A program made the translations under genes and the position numbers. A stretch of DNA of 64,000 nucleotides from Ctena decussata (Eukaryota; Mollusca; Bivalvia; Lucinida; Lucinidae). Within the stretch, counting starts at the first letter, position 1. Every line of letters starts with the position of its first letter. The stretch is from positions 2,397,415-2,461,414 of the forward strand of contig OZ022506.1 of the NCBI GenBank assembly GCA_963989385.1. Reading direction: 5' to 3'. The notes beneath the pieces were generated by a model, which saw nothing but the letters and a program-made list of their open reading frames with translations, did not search any database and had not been told where the DNA came from. This document shows positions 1 through 11,200 of this stretch, piece by piece.

Positions 1-583
1 TTATATGTTTTTTTAAATTCAAAGATAAAAAGCCCGTAGAAGTATATACACTGAAAACTAGAAATTATTATATTAATACAGCAAGATACTACATAGCAAA
101 TTATCATATACCTAAGCAGTGATATCTTTTTTTTTTCTTTTTTTTTTCACAAATTTGCTTCTTTGCATCCCTGGAGCCACCAGGCCAGAAATGTTTGCAC
201 CTCAAGCTCAAGGTTGTGCATCACTTCATGGACTCATCGATTATAAGACTTTGTGAATCCCAAATCTTGCATTTTCAAGACCCATTCGAAGAAACCTATT
301 TGTAAATAAAACCAGAGATACTGAGCTTAGATATCCATTTTTTTTTTTTTTACAAATTTACTTCAACGAGTCCCAGGAACCACAAGGCCAGGCATTCTTT
401 GCAACTGTGCAGCCAAATCCATTCAGTATTTTAAAAGCCAGATTAAACTAATATATCAATGGACTAGCTGTTACAGGCAAAGTTTTGCTTCAAATCTTTG
501 CATCCTGTGGATGTACATCTTTCAAAATGTTGCAGCCTCAGCAAATTATATATGCATCCAGGATGCAGGATGCAGAGGTAAAA
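1..583. repeat. AT-rich DNA with two diverged copies of an approximately 100-bp unit
   Basis: A T-run followed by 'acaaattt.cttc' and 'ccaggccag / caaggccagg' occurs near 130-215 and again near 340-410, so this looks like an old tandem or dispersed repeat. No convincing coding exon is seen. Confidence 0.35.
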
Positions 584-1475
584 GCAAGAATTCCGCGGAA
601 TGCTATGTCGCACCTGCATTGCGTTTCCACAGTAGCAGAGATCATGTTGAGAAGAAAGTGAAAGCAAAAACTGAAAATTAAAAGAAAACGAAATAGTTTC
701 AGGCATTATTCCGACACAAATTTTGTCAAAATCAGCCCAGTGGTTCTTAAGATACTGACATTTTCAGTTTGTACTGTTTTCAGTATCGGTGGATGGCGGC
801 CGTCTTGGATGGCCAATTTGCCAAAAACCAAAATAGCTATATGCAAGGATCATTCTGACACAAAATTGGTCCAGATCCATTCAGGGGTTCTTGAAATACA
901 GTCACTTTCATGTTTTTGCTATTTTTAGTAACGACATTGGCGGCCATCTTGGATGGTACATTCCCATAAATGTGAAAATAAAAGAAAAACTCCTTTCAAG
1001 AATCATTCTGATTAAATCTGAGCAAAATCCACTCATGTTTATCGATTTATCAGCATTCAAGCAAAATTCAGACTCGTAAAAGAAAAGTAGGTCATTCTGG
1101 CCTTATTCTGCTATAGATTTTTTTCATTTTCATATTTTCAAAAAGAAGGTCCTATTGATGTTCCATGCATAGTCTCAGCCAAATATACCTGGTGGTCCTA
1201 GAGAAATTCTTAATTATGTTGTTTTGCTATTTTTAGTAAAAAGCGGCCATCTTGAATTCTCGACCAGATTAAATTTCTGTAATCTGAAGTCCTATAGTCT
1301 GATCATGCTCCATATAAAATTAGAGAACCATGACTGCTGTGGTTTTGGAGAAATTAACGGTAAAAATCTTGACGCCAGGGTTGACGTAAATGCGAATGGA
1401 CTGACGGACGGACGGAATGACGGGCGGAAAACCGGACGTCTATATCGCACCGTGCTAAAGCAGGTGCGACAAAAA
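584..1475 (-). mobile_element. Helitron-like (HINE/Helentron-type) non-autonomous element with internal tandem repeats
   Basis: Read on the - strand, the element starts TTTTTGTCGCACCTGC. It ends with the reverse of this subterminal repeat (TGTCGCACCTGC at 606-617 against GCAGGTGCGACA at 1460-1471), then a short palindrome ATTCCGCGGAAT and TCTTGC. The interior holds about three diverged copies of a ~165-bp unit built around 'cattctga.aaatt' and 'ggcggccatcttggatgg'. A GACGGACGG-rich tract lies just inside one end. Subterminal inverted repeats, central tandem repeats and a terminal hairpin are known features of DINE-1/HINE-type non-autonomous Helitrons. The assignment is by structure only. Confidence 0.6.
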
Positions 1476-2054
1476 TACTTCCTAAGAAAAGTAGAAAGCA
1501 CTTAAATAGTTATAACGCACATACATCATACACTAACATTAGACTTAGAGGATGTGTTCTGAGGAATCTGAAATTAGACTCTTATTCTAGATCATCGTTT
1601 TATATCTGGACCCTTTTTGATGAATCGACTGCCTAATAGAAATTAAGAAATTACAGTATGCTTTTTTTCTGGTTTCATCACCAGATATTGTCAGTGTCAC
1701 TGAGGAGGCTTTATTAGCCGAAACTACGTAGTCTAGCCCATGTTCCTTGTTCTGAATGTGTCTTCTCTGCTCTTGAAGGAACTCTTTAAGATTTTAATTT
1801 TAGGTACTAAAACTGTTAAGAATAATATAATCATGTGCCTGGTAGGGGCCAGATCGTAAATCTGTATGCCAAGACATTGTGCTAGATGGTGGCGCTTCGC
1901 GAGTGGCAGCTCAATTACTAAGCATCAGGCTCCACCCCACCATCCAGCAAATGTACCAGATCAGACCCAAACCAAGCGAAGCATATTATACCTTTGCAGC
2001 CTTCCTTTTACCCTAATAATAAATGTGAAAAATTAAAACACGGAAAAATAATTT
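1476..2054. other. No recognisable feature
   Basis: Unique-looking AT-rich DNA. No long open frame, tRNA-like box or inverted repeat was recognised. Confidence 0.5.
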
Positions 2055-2190
2055 ATGCGTCAAAGTAAAAAGATAGGCAATGATCAGGAATTAATACAAC
2101 CAAATGATTAAATCCCATACCCCGCTCTCAAACCCAACAATAGGGAAAGAAGCACACACACACGGAAAAATTGGCACACGTTCACGAAAA
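2055..2190 (+). repeat. Dispersed repeat shared with 60,810-60,925
   Basis: The segment from 'aaaaagatag.caatgatcagg' through 'cccgctctcaaa', 'aatagggaaagaagcac' and 'gttcacgaaa' recurs near the other end of the window in the same orientation. The family is unknown. Confidence 0.6.
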
Positions 2191-2709
2191 AGAAGGAGCA
2201 ATGTGGATGTAAGTTATAGACAACTTTCTGAGCTTCTATTTATAGCACAGCTACTCAGCACTAGGAATCAGCTGATTGACTGGGGGTAAAAAAGTGTAAA
2301 CAAATTGCAGATAAACCATTCAACACAGCATCATTAAGATTTGAGTGCATTATTTAATTAAAACAAAGGATTTGCAGCCACTGACAGATCACAGTAAAAG
2401 CTTCATTTCATTTATTTATAAGTGATATAAAATAGTGTGTTTTTGGAATATTATGGCAGTACATGAATTAACCAAGATGTGATTGTCTTGATATACATAT
2501 AGTAGCAAAAAAAACTATTTCAGAAAATGCTAAAACATTAAGTAATGAAGACTAAAGCTATCTGCTAAAACATTGCCAGACCAATTTGTTTTAAATAAAG
2601 GTTAGTGGCTGAACAATGCCAAACTGCAGCCAGATATCTATTACCCTGATATATACAACTATTTTGTTGACAGAAGCAGCCGAATCTGAAATCCTATAAC
2701 ATAAGTCTT
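2191..2709. other. No recognisable feature
   Basis: AT-rich DNA without coding signal or clear repeat structure. Confidence 0.5.
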
Positions 2710-2864
2710 TGGTAGGATAAGAATGGATACTTCATTGACTATCATGAACCCCCTTGTAGCCGTGTGATTACAGAATGGATGTTTCCTCCCTGCACAGGAG
2801 GCCTCCTGTTAACATCCCGATCAGAAGGATGGCACTCTTTTTTAATGTCATCCTTTCAAATTAC

Positions 2865-2978
2865 ATTAGTGAAGCGTGTTCGGACACCGAAATTCTAAGG
2901 CCTTACCCGCGTTCGAACTTGAAAACTATAGCATCAGAGGCAAGGGAGCTAACCGCTGAGTGACCACGCTTCCACTCT
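2865..2978 (-). repeat. Possible tRNA-derived SINE head
   Basis: On the - strand, 'gtcactcagcggttagctcc' resembles an A box and 'gttcgaacgcggg' resembles a B box about 50 bases later. The spacing suits an old tRNA-like SINE head. No further copy was found in the window, so this is tentative. Confidence 0.35.
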
Positions 2979-3049
2979 TCTCGAACTATACATCACAGTA
3001 ATGAAAACCAACTATCTTACCCACTACATATGCAGAAATTTTGTGTACA

Positions 3050-4184
3050 AACCCTATAGATATCCATTACTCGAAAAATTCGAATTATGGTTTATCCGTA
3101 AATCTAGCTATGGATATCCATAAATCAAGTTTAATTATAGATATCAATAAATCAAATTATGGATATCTATAGTTTGAATTATGGATATCCGTAATTCGAT
3201 TTATTGATCTTTATTATTCATCATGATTTATGGATATCCAAAATTCGATTTATAGATATCAAGAATTCGAATTAAAAAACAGAATATAATTTTGGATATT
3301 CATAATTCGAATTACATATATTTTGAAATCGATTTAAAGATATCTGTTATTCGAAATATTTACCCTGATGTTTTGCTATCAAATAATAGATATCCATAAT
3401 TTGAATTATCGATATCAATAAATAGGGAATAAATAATAAAATGGCACCCCTTATTTGCGGGTGCCGTTTTACTATTTATTGCTTATTTATTGATATCCAT
3501 GATTCATGATTCATGGATATCCAATGCTGACCCTGATTTATGAATATCCATAATTCAAATAATGGATAGCCATTATTTGAATTATGGATATCAATAAATA
3601 GGGAATAAATAGTAAAATGGCACCCCTTATTTGCGGGTGCCGTTTTACTATTTATTGCTTATTTATTGATATCCATGATTCATGATTCATGGATATCCAA
3701 TGCTGACCCTGATTTATGAATATCCATAATTCAAATAATGGATAGCCATTATTTGAATTATGGATATCAATAAATAGGTAATAAATAGTAAAACAGTATT
3801 CCGGGTGCCGTTTTACTATAAATTCCTTATCTATTGATGTCCATAATTTGAATTATGGATATAGATTATTCAAATTTTTGATAGCTATAATTTTCAGTGG
3901 ATATCTATAATTATTGATATCCATGATTCGAATCATGGATATCCATAAATTGAATTATGGATATACATATGTCGAATTAAAGATATCCAAAAAATTTAAA
4001 TTTTGGATATCTATAATTCGATCATACAGGGATACCATAATTCGATTTATGGATATCAATAAATCGATATATAGATATCAGTAATAGAATAGAATTATGG
4101 ATATCCATAGTTTGAATTATAGATATCCATAAATCGATTTATAGACATATAATGTTCGAATTATTGATATCAAATATTCACCTT
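3050..4184. repeat. GATATC/ATTCGAAT palindromic satellite-like block
   Basis: More than 1 kb is built from short self-complementary words (ATTCGAAT, GGATATCC, ATCGAT, AATTATGGATATC) in both orientations, so almost any part can fold on itself. A higher-order tandem repeat of exactly 176 bp begins at 3411, 3587 and 3763. Each unit carries a hairpin of AAAATGGCACCCC against GGGTGCCGTTTT separated by a short loop. A last fragment resumes at 4366-4450 after an inserted LINE tail. Confidence 0.75.
3411..3840. repeat. 176-bp tandem repeat with conserved GGCACCC/GGGTGCC hairpin (about 2.4 copies)
   Basis: The first two copies are nearly identical; the third diverges after 'caataaatagg' and keeps only the right arm of the hairpin. 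The GC-rich hairpin stands out from its otherwise AT-only surroundings. Confidence 0.8.
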
Positions 4185-4365
4185 GATATACGTTTCATCA
4201 AGCAGGTCTCTGTATGTGTATTTCTCCCATTCTGTATATTTTTTTCTGTTTCATTGCCACGTATATGATTGCCATTGAACCCATGTATCTTTGTATTACA
4301 GTATTATGTACACAACACATGAGCATGTACTGCTTAAAGTTGAATAAATAATCTGTCTATCTATA
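4185..4365 (+). mobile_element. LINE 3'-end remnant
   Basis: Non-satellite sequence ends 'cttaaagttgaataaataat' followed by a (CTAT)n-like tail, after which the GATATC satellite resumes. This is the shape of a 5'-truncated LINE 3' UTR inserted into the satellite. Confidence 0.5.
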
Positions 4366-4450
4366 TGGATATGAATAACTCGAACAATGGATATCCATAA
4401 TTTGAATTATGGATGTCAATGACTAGGGAATAAATGATAAAACGGCACCA

Positions 4451-4998
4451 CATAGAACCAGTTGTGTTGGTTTAGCCGCTTCAGGATCTAAACGATTAAT
4501 AGCTTTGATCAAGGCTTCTCATCTCCATGGAGGCTATTATGGAATTCTGTGCAAGGAAATTCTCTTTTCCATATTCTGTTTATTTGCACACCATTCCATG
4601 CAGCAGCTTTTCAACATTGTTGGTGGTTTTATTACACATTCTACTGCTGCAGTTTCTCTGATAGTTTATCTGGGGGATGACCTTTTTACCCCCACTAAAT
4701 TATTCATGAGAAACAGCTGTGTTTACCTGTTCTGCAGAAACTTGTCTATAGGTGAAATACCCCAATAATGTTGTAATTAGGTGTCGATAGTATTACTAAG
4801 GGTAATTTCATTTGTTACGGACTGGCTGATTGGCTAATGCATTATCCAATGAAAGCCGTCGCAAACTGCAGAACCAGTTTACCAACGTAATCTATACATA
4901 AAAAGCGAACTTAATTGCGCAAATTAAGAAAGAAACAAAGCACAGAACTACACTAGCAAAACATTAAATAAAGATATTACCATTTGAAATTAAAAGAG
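4451..4998. other. No recognisable feature
   Basis: The region opens with the last few bases of the satellite hairpin word (AAACGGCACC). The rest is unassigned; a short open frame at 4505-4768 lacks coding character. Confidence 0.4.
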
Positions 4999-4999
4999 C

Positions 5000-5435
5000 C
5001 AGCACTCGGGTGGAGACATTACCTTACAATCACCCCCGTTCCACTTGTCTAAAATCCTCTGGAAAACTGTTCCATAAAACTGATGCTGCATATTTAAAAC
5101 TTTTCTTATCATATCTTGTAGTACGAATCTGTGGAATATCTAAAACATTATTACGTCTAAAATAAAGTCTCTTAATTTAATCAAAATCTGATAAGACAGG
5201 TGGTGACATATCATTTAAAATCTTAAGTTTCAAGAGCCATTGTTTTTTTAATCTTCTGTTATTTTTGCTAAAACTAAAAGTTCATCATAGGCTGAATTAA
5301 AATCAGCCTTAACAAACTTTAATGCACGTTCTTGATTTTCTTTTTTCCGATTTTCCTAAATTCTTTTCTGTGCAAAATGCCATGCCAGTGGACAATAATT
5401 AAAACTAGATAAAATAAAGGTATAAAAATGTAAGT
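5000..5435 (-). pseudogene. LINE reverse-transcriptase ORF2 C-terminal relic
   Basis: Translating the - strand gives, in order, recognisable pieces of a non-LTR retrotransposon C-terminus: FNYCPLAWHF, then ERALKFVKADFNSAYDELL, then KILNDMSPPVLSDF, then ASVLWNSFPEDFR. The pieces are interrupted by stops and frameshifts, so it is dead. The 'ND(M)SP' and 'LWNSLP'-type words are typical of CR1/L2/Jockey-like LINE ORF2 ends. The exact clade is not assigned. Confidence 0.75.
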
Positions 5436-5561
5436 CTATTAAATATAGATAAAAATGGACACAGTCTCTTTAAGACATTCAGCTGCTGACCTGCCTTCTA
5501 ACACAAATTACTAATATGCTGATCAAAATTTAGTTGATAATTAATATCTACACTATATAGA

Positions 5562-5706
5562 GGATCTTACATGAGTGCTCATGTATTATTGAATTTATTA
5601 AACGAGTTGGGGAAAATGATAAGATAAGAGGCTTTGCCGAGCATCTTATCGATTTTCCCCAACGAGTTTAATAAATTCAATAATACAGGAGCATGAATGC
5701 AAGATT
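5562..5706. mobile_element. Palindromic MITE family D, copy 1
   Basis: Near-palindrome: 'gtattattgaatttattaaa' and 'cgagttggggaaaatgataag' are mirrored by 'cttatcgattttccccaacg' and 'agtttaataaattcaataat'. A near-identical copy lies at 25,689-25,836. Confidence 0.75.
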
Positions 5707-6249
5707 CTATTTATCATATGACACTAAAATCGCATTTCATACGCTAGATTTGCGCTAAAACGTCACGATTTCGCCATTAGAAAACGCTACGTTTTAATGG
5801 ACGTCAACGTATAACGTTACGACGTAATTTGCATATTTAATCCACTAGTGGATTATCGCATTTAATGCATGCCTTTATTACACTCTCAGATGCGACGTCA
5901 TGTGATAAAAAGCTTTACTTTCTTTTCGCATTAATATCAATACCCGAACCTTTAAGCGTTACATTGCTTTTAAATGGATTGGCCGGTTTGCAATTTCTGT
6001 CAAACCGGTTCGTCAGTGTTTCAGTTTCTGACTCTAAAGTTTATGTTGCCATGATTTGACTGGTTGGAATCTCATACCCATTTCCTTGCCCAACAACCTA
6101 AATGATCTCCTTATAATTGTCACGGTGTTTTCACTATCTCTGATTTTAGGATAACAAAAAGAGTCGTCAGGAAAAAGTCTTGATTCTGAGTAAGTCATAC
6201 CAACTAGTATATAACTTACTTCTTCTTACTGCTATGCGCACATTATTTT
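5707..6249. other. No recognisable feature
   Basis: Unassigned AT-rich sequence with a few ACGT-rich words near 5760-5830. Confidence 0.45.
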
Positions 6250-6400
6250 AATTCCTTTTCCACAGTTTTCAATCATATCAGGACAATGGGAGGGTGATAA
6301 TGAAAGGCTCCGCGCAATGGAACCCCGTTTACGATTGAATAGAGTTCCGCCTCCAGCCGGAATCGAACCCGGTCCACTAGCTACCGGGGCTCCAACTTTC
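6250..6400 (-). mobile_element. tRNA-derived SINE type 4
   Basis: The - strand carries a tRNA-like head (ending in a B box like GGTTCGATTCC) and the body words 'gggttccattg' and 'tcattatcaccctcccattg'. The same body recurs at 6,520, 15,984, 27,712, 37,960 and 53,638. Confidence 0.65.
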
Positions 6401-6519
6401 TTAATTAGATGTGATGGATGGATGACTTGCGATTGTACGTCCTCTCAGTTAGTTTAGTTTGTCTTAGAACTAACAATAGGGTTGGGCTACAAGTTCTATT
6501 AACATTAGTTACAGCCCTT

Positions 6520-6692
6520 CCCTTTCAAAAGTATTTCAGTCAAATCATGACGATGTAGGTTGATGGAGAAAGGTTGTGTGCAATGGAACCCCGTGTACGA
6601 TTGAAAAGGTTCCCACCCACAGCGGGGCTCGAACCCGGGACCGCTAGATCAGCAGGCTAGAGCTTAACCTACTGAGCTGCCGGGCCTCCAGT
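6520..6692 (-). mobile_element. tRNA-derived SINE type 4
   Basis: Best-preserved head of this family. On the - strand it reads 'ggtagctcagtaggttaagc' then a B box 'gggttcgagccccgc', followed by the family body. It is a tRNA-like promoter in a retroposon, not a functional tRNA gene. Confidence 0.75.
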
Positions 6693-6887
6693 TAGATATG
6701 AAATAAATGAGCTTTGGAATATGGTAGAAAAAAGAAGCCGCGCACCATCCCATACCAACTAAAATGCAGAGTTGTTAAAAATGTTTACAAATTAATTTTA
6801 TTTGATAGAAAATGCATGCGTTTTATCATCTTTAACCGGTTTGCTTCCGGTACAGCCTAAGATAATGTGGCTTATAGCATAATTGAG

Positions 6888-7125
6888 CCGCGTCACGACA
6901 AAACAAAAATGTGGTATATGCGTCCAGCGAAGACTCAGATCAGACTGGGCGGATGGGCATCCGTCTAGTCTGATCAGAGTCCTCGCTGTCCGCATGGAGC
7001 TAGCTTAGGCCTTTAGCTACCCTTTAAGCGCACGGCGAAGTGATGACTGGATGGATGCTCAGTATGATTTGAGTTCGCTGGTCGCACATGCCTCTTTGTT
7101 GGTTTTGTCGTTTCACGGCTCAGTA
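6888..7125. mobile_element. Palindromic MITE family B (GAGCCGCGACACGACAAAACC ends)
   Basis: Imperfect ~235-bp palindrome. The left half 'ccagcgaagactcagatcag' is mirrored by 'ctgatcagagtcctcgctg' and further out by 'tttgttggttttgtcg' and 'cacggctca'. Other copies lie at 15.6, 17.7, 18.8, 21.6, 28.2, 37.2, 49.1 and 49.6 kb. Confidence 0.7.
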
Positions 7126-7837
7126 TGCGACCAACAAGGGCTCAGTCCAGCCTGCCCGTATGCGCAGTCTGCTAGAGATTTTGTTCGCACACATCACATA
7201 TGGACAGACAGAAAAGGAGGCTCTACCTAGACAGCAAGAACTCACAGGGAAGTTTTGAATCTTCAGTAGTAGATTCGCAGATTAGGCCGCGATTATTTTG
7301 TTTTGTTTTGTGTGTGTTTTATTTTTGCGTGTCGCGGCTCATTTATCGTATTACAAAGAAATACACCAGTTTCTGGAATAAAGTTAATATAATGTCAATC
7401 CCTGTACAGCAAGCCAAATGCGTAGACATGACTAATGGCATGTCTTTAGGTTGAGAATTATATAAACATTATGAAAGAATCTTTTGGTTAGTGTTTATAA
7501 GATAGGGTCCTTAGGGTGGATACTGTTAATCAAAGCACGTTCGTCTCAGCTGCTAATCCATACGTTCAGGGTTTCGGAGTCACTGGGTATACAGAGGCAC
7601 AGATGTACGATCATGTACGGACAGGCATGAGCAAAGCAATGATATTTAGATTTTTAGAAATCCCATTTCCCTACCTGTGCTGTTAACCGAGCCACTTACC
7701 ATTCAAAAAATGGCTGCCGATTGAGACAATCGACATCGGTATCGACTCGGTCGATAATTATTAACAACAACAGTATCATTCACCTTTATTGGTAATGATT
7801 ACAACCGAAAACCTAATCGGTCGACAAAACGCCACTT
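7126..7837. other. Mostly unassigned; ends in a diverged palindromic element
   Basis: No gene was recognised. At about 7,710-7,835, 'gacaatcgacatcggtatcg' and 'attggtaatgattacaac' match the MITE at 18,207-18,441. Confidence 0.4.
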
Positions 7838-8070
7838 TCGGTTAGTTGGTTGGTTATTTTGGGTTTAACGGCCCTTTGAGACAGTATTTCAGTCTATATC
7901 GGGCCGTCTCCCAAAGAGAGGGAGAAAGAAGAGAGAAATGATGGACGAGAGAAAGAACGTCCAAACAACACCCACCCGCACCTACTGCAAACACAGTAGG
8001 CCCTTGCCCTACTGTTCTCCAAACCCATAGGACGCCCCGGTACTGGAAGTTACACCCAGCACCATCGCCA
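7838..8070 (-). mobile_element. SINE type 3
   Basis: On the - strand the element ends 'gggccgttaaacccaaaa' followed by an (AACC)n tail. Its body carries 'agtagggcaagggcctactg'. The same body recurs at 8.96, 10.74, 18.94 and 21.28 kb. Confidence 0.65.
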
Positions 8071-8170
8071 CTTTCGGAACAGTACCGGGTTGGAAAGCAC
8101 ATAGAAAAGAAAAGTAGAAAACAATTAATGAATTTACAAACTAATAATCGTACAAAAATGTCTGAAAACC

Positions 8171-8436
8171 GTCGGGCCGCGTAGCGCAGTCGGTAGTACA
8201 CATGCCTTATAAGTCAGACGGGTCTTGGATTCGATACCCGGTCTGGCCAAATACTTTCGTTTCTCCTTCCGCTGATTCAAGAAGGGCAGTTGTCAGTTAC
8301 TGGCGAAAATATATGCACTTAGTACTGGTTAACCGCTTAAGACAGCCCAGGAATAGTGTGGCTAGGTTAACTGACCGTCCCGACATGACCATAGCTGTTT
8401 ACCGTGGATGTAAAGCAAAAAATCAATCAATCATTA
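8171..8436 (+). mobile_element. tRNA-derived SINE type 1
   Basis: The tRNA-like head (A box 'tagcgcagtcggtag', B box 'ggattcgatacc') is followed by the family body 'tactttcgtttctccttccg', 'gggcagttgtcagttactgg', 'aactgaccgtcccgacatga' and an (AATC)n tail. Eight copies were seen in the window. Confidence 0.8.
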
Positions 8437-8470
8437 TCTGAAAACCAGTATTAAATCGAGTGTTTACAAC

Positions 8471-8770
8471 ATGTATTTCGTAATAAAACAATTAAAAATA
8501 GTACAAGGCCATAATATGCATATTACTTCCGGATCCGTTAGTGACGATAATTTCCGAGATAACATTTTTCTATGGAGCTCGGGAAAGGACATTGAAAAAT
8601 CTGGCCGGCTCTTTTTATCTTTTGGATTTCGTAATATAACGGATTTGAGAGATAGAGCATGGTTCGTCTGCCTGTATGGAGAGATAATTTACGAGCTTTA
8701 AGGAGTGGGTTATCGACCATGCAGGCAGACGGACCCTTGATGTATCTCACTCATAGCATGATACCCAATC
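8471..8770. repeat. Degenerate palindromic element related to 38,340-38,580
   Basis: 'catggttcgtctgcctgtat' is mirrored by 'catgcaggcagacgg' around 'gagataatttacgagcttta', matching the palindrome at 38.39-38.47 kb. An open frame here has no recognisable protein. Confidence 0.5.
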
Positions 8771-8820
8771 TTGCGGGTTATCTGGGCATTTGCGGATCAT
8801 GCTATAATAAACCCAGCAGA

Positions 8821-8905
8821 TGACGTCGAAATGACATCGTATTGACGTCAATGCGACATAATCACGTCGAAATGACGTCAATAGCGACGTAGTGTGACCG
8901 CTGGG
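8821..8905. promoter_or_regulatory. Cluster of TGACGTCA-type words
   Basis: Two perfect TGACGTCA palindromes (8,843-8,850 and 8,873-8,880) and several near-matches lie within 85 bp. They equal the cAMP-response element core, but no nearby gene start is evident and the words may simply be repeat-derived. Confidence 0.2.
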
Positions 8906-8956
8906 AACACTCAAAATGCGCTGTAATTTACTCAGCCTAAGGTTAATACTTGTCTA

Positions 8957-9150
8957 ACGGCCCTTTCAGACAATATCAGCCCTTTCAGCCTTTGTCGGGC
9001 CGTCTCCCAAAGAGCGAGAGAAAACAAAGAAATGATGGACGAGAGAAAATAAATTTCAAACGCCCGCACATACTAATTAGCAGGAGGCCGCGGCACAGAA
9101 AGTTACCAAGCATCGCACGACCCGATCACTCCACGAAGTTGTTAGAAGGA
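8957..9150 (-). mobile_element. SINE type 3 (partial)
   Basis: It shares 'aacggccctttcagacaat', 'gggccgtctcccaaagag' and 'aaatgatggacgagagaaa' with the 7.84-kb copy. It runs directly into the pentanucleotide repeat. Confidence 0.6.
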
Positions 9151-9163
9151 GTTGTAAACTCGT

Positions 9164-9358
9164 TATACTATACTATACTATACTATACTATACTATACTA
9201 TACTATACTATACTATACTATACTATACTATACTATACTATACTATACTATACGCTACGCTACGCTACGCTACGGTACACTACGCTATTACTATACTACA
9301 CTACACTGCACTACACTGCACTACACTACACTACACTACACTACACTACACTACACTT
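9164..9358. repeat. TATAC/TACAC pentanucleotide microsatellite
   Basis: About 18 near-perfect TATAC units grade into TACGC and TACAC variants. It creates a spurious long open frame of Tyr/Leu repeats. Confidence 0.95.
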
Positions 9359-9715
9359 TATGTAGGTAGGTTAGATAGATAAAGTAGGATTTTAGTTTTT
9401 ACTTACTAGTCATCATAATTATATGATTGCCAGCTGAACTGGTGAAAAAGATTTTCAAATAGATTTTAGGATTAAAAATCGCTATGGAGCTTTGGAAGCT
9501 TAGACCAGCTTAGTAAACAGACAAAAACAAGGAAGGATGTTCCTTTCCAGACATCGTACACATTACGGACAAATGCGGAATTGATCGACCGGGATTATGT
9601 GTCCATTCATATCACAGTGCAAACAAATGCGTAAATACTTCAAAATACTATAACCTGTGATTTAAGGAGTAAAAACAAAAGAAAAGTAAGTTGGCCCACA
9701 GAACCCCAAATATAG
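9359..9715. other. No recognisable feature
   Basis: Unassigned AT-rich sequence between the microsatellite and a terminal-inverted-repeat element. Confidence 0.45.
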
Positions 9716-10134
9716 CCCAGCGGACACACAACGCTGAAAAAAAATTGGTTCAATGTAATGGCATGTTATGTTGATCCAATGTTGTTTCAACGTTGTGACT
9801 GGTGGTGGGGAGTAGTGACCGTAGTCCGACGAGTCAGCTACCAAAACAAAATTAAGATACCCAAATAGACACGCCAAAACGATCTATTGGGTATGAAACT
9901 TTTGTTTGACGGCTGACCAGTCAGACCGGGGTGACCGGTTAAACGAACTTAATTGAATCAAGGTTGAACTGACGTTGAAACAACAATTGGTTCTGTGTTG
10001 TTTCAACCTTGGTTGTTTTTAAATAACAATAATAATAATAATAATAATAATAATATTATACTAAATTAATGAAAAAAAAAAACAACAAAAAAAAACAACA
10101 TTTGTGTGTCATTCATATGATGGATGGATGATGC

Positions 10135-10225
10135 GATTTTACTTTTCAACAGTATTTCAGTTATATCAGGGTGACGGCACAACGATTATGAAAAGTGGTT
10201 GGTGAGCAATGGAACCCCATTTACT
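10135..10225 (-). mobile_element. SINE type 4 fragment
   Basis: It keeps only the body of the family ('caacagtatttcagttatat', 'caatggaaccccattta') without a tRNA head. Confidence 0.5.
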
Positions 10226-10739
10226 CTGTCCGATGAACCAGAACAATCTGAACAGAAAATTGTCAGTTTTCAGTCATTGTTGACATACATGGAATACCAC
10301 CCTCAGCTACCCATTCCCCCAGCCCTTACCTCCCATTCCGAGTTAATTTTCGTTTAAATTTTTGCACAATTATATGGGACGAGTCATTTATTATCAGGTG
10401 GTGGGAGGCGGGGGGGGGGGGGGGGTACATTTTCATATGGTTGAATTTAAATTTCCCGACCCCCCCCAACCCCCCGCACACACCCAGTCTAACAAGAATT
10501 ATTTTTCCGACCCCCCCCCCTCCCCCCAGATAGTTTAACCTTTGTCTGCATTTCTTGCACTATCTTCCTATGGCCATGTAGAAATCTGTTTTGTCAAATG
10601 CTTAATACATGTAATTATAACTGTTAATATTAATTAGGCTTCTGCGGGGTATGGGGGCGCAGCCCCCAGAAGAGAAGCCACTGTAATTTTGCTGGTGAAA
10701 AGGCACCTGGAGAGCTAATATCACAAATGCAGGCATTAA

Positions 10740-10922
10740 ATTTGAGAACGAAATCATTTCCACTACTGATTTGAATAGTAGCAGGGCAATGGCCTACTGT
10801 GCTCGTGGTAGGTGTGGGGTGCATTTTTCTCTCATCTTTCACTTCTCTTCTTTCTCCCTCTCTCTGGGAGACGGCCTGATATATACTGAAATACTGTCTC
10901 AAAGGGCCTTTAAACCCAAAAC
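10740..10922 (+). mobile_element. SINE type 3
   Basis: Plus-oriented copy ending 'gggcctttaaacccaaaaca', abutting the head of the next SINE. The body includes 'caatggcctactgtgctcgt'. Confidence 0.65.
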
Positions 10923-10924
10923 AA

Positions 10925-11200
10925 CCGGGCCGGGTAGCGCAATCGGTAGGGCACCTGACTCGTAAGTCAGCGGTCCTGGGTTCGAATCCCGGTCTGGCCA
11001 CATACTTTCGTTTCTCCTTCCGCTGATTCAAGAAGGGCAGTTGTCAGTTACTGGCGAAAGTCTATGCACTTAGTACTGGTTAACCGCTTAGGAGGTCTAA
11101 GCCTGCCCAGGAATAGTGTGGTTAGGTTAACTGACCGTCCCGACATGACCTTAGTTTTTAACCGTGGACGTTAAGCATCAAATCAACCAACCAACCAACA
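10925..11200 (+). mobile_element. tRNA-derived SINE type 1 (well preserved)
   Basis: The clear tRNA-like head runs from 'gggccgggtagcgcaatcgg' to 'gggttcgaatcccggtctgg', then the family body, then a tail 'caaatcaaccaaccaacca'. This is the best reference copy of the family in the window. Confidence 0.85.

Noticed and set aside
3411..3840. GC hairpin followed by T-run resembling a bacterial terminator, and regularly spaced repeats resembling a CRISPR array
   Set aside because: The setting is animal satellite DNA. The 176-bp units are contiguous repeats without variable spacers, and nothing else is bacterial.
8950..9369. 139-residue open frame rich in Tyr and Leu
   Set aside because: It is a translation of the TATAC microsatellite and the preceding SINE.
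10925..10999. tRNA gene-like cloverleaf with A and B boxes
   Set aside because: It is followed by the conserved SINE body and tail and recurs eight times in the window, so it is a SINE head rather than a functional tRNA gene.
10630..11031. 133-residue minus-strand frame
   Set aside because: It spans the junction of SINE type 3 and SINE type 1 and is not conserved between copies as protein.
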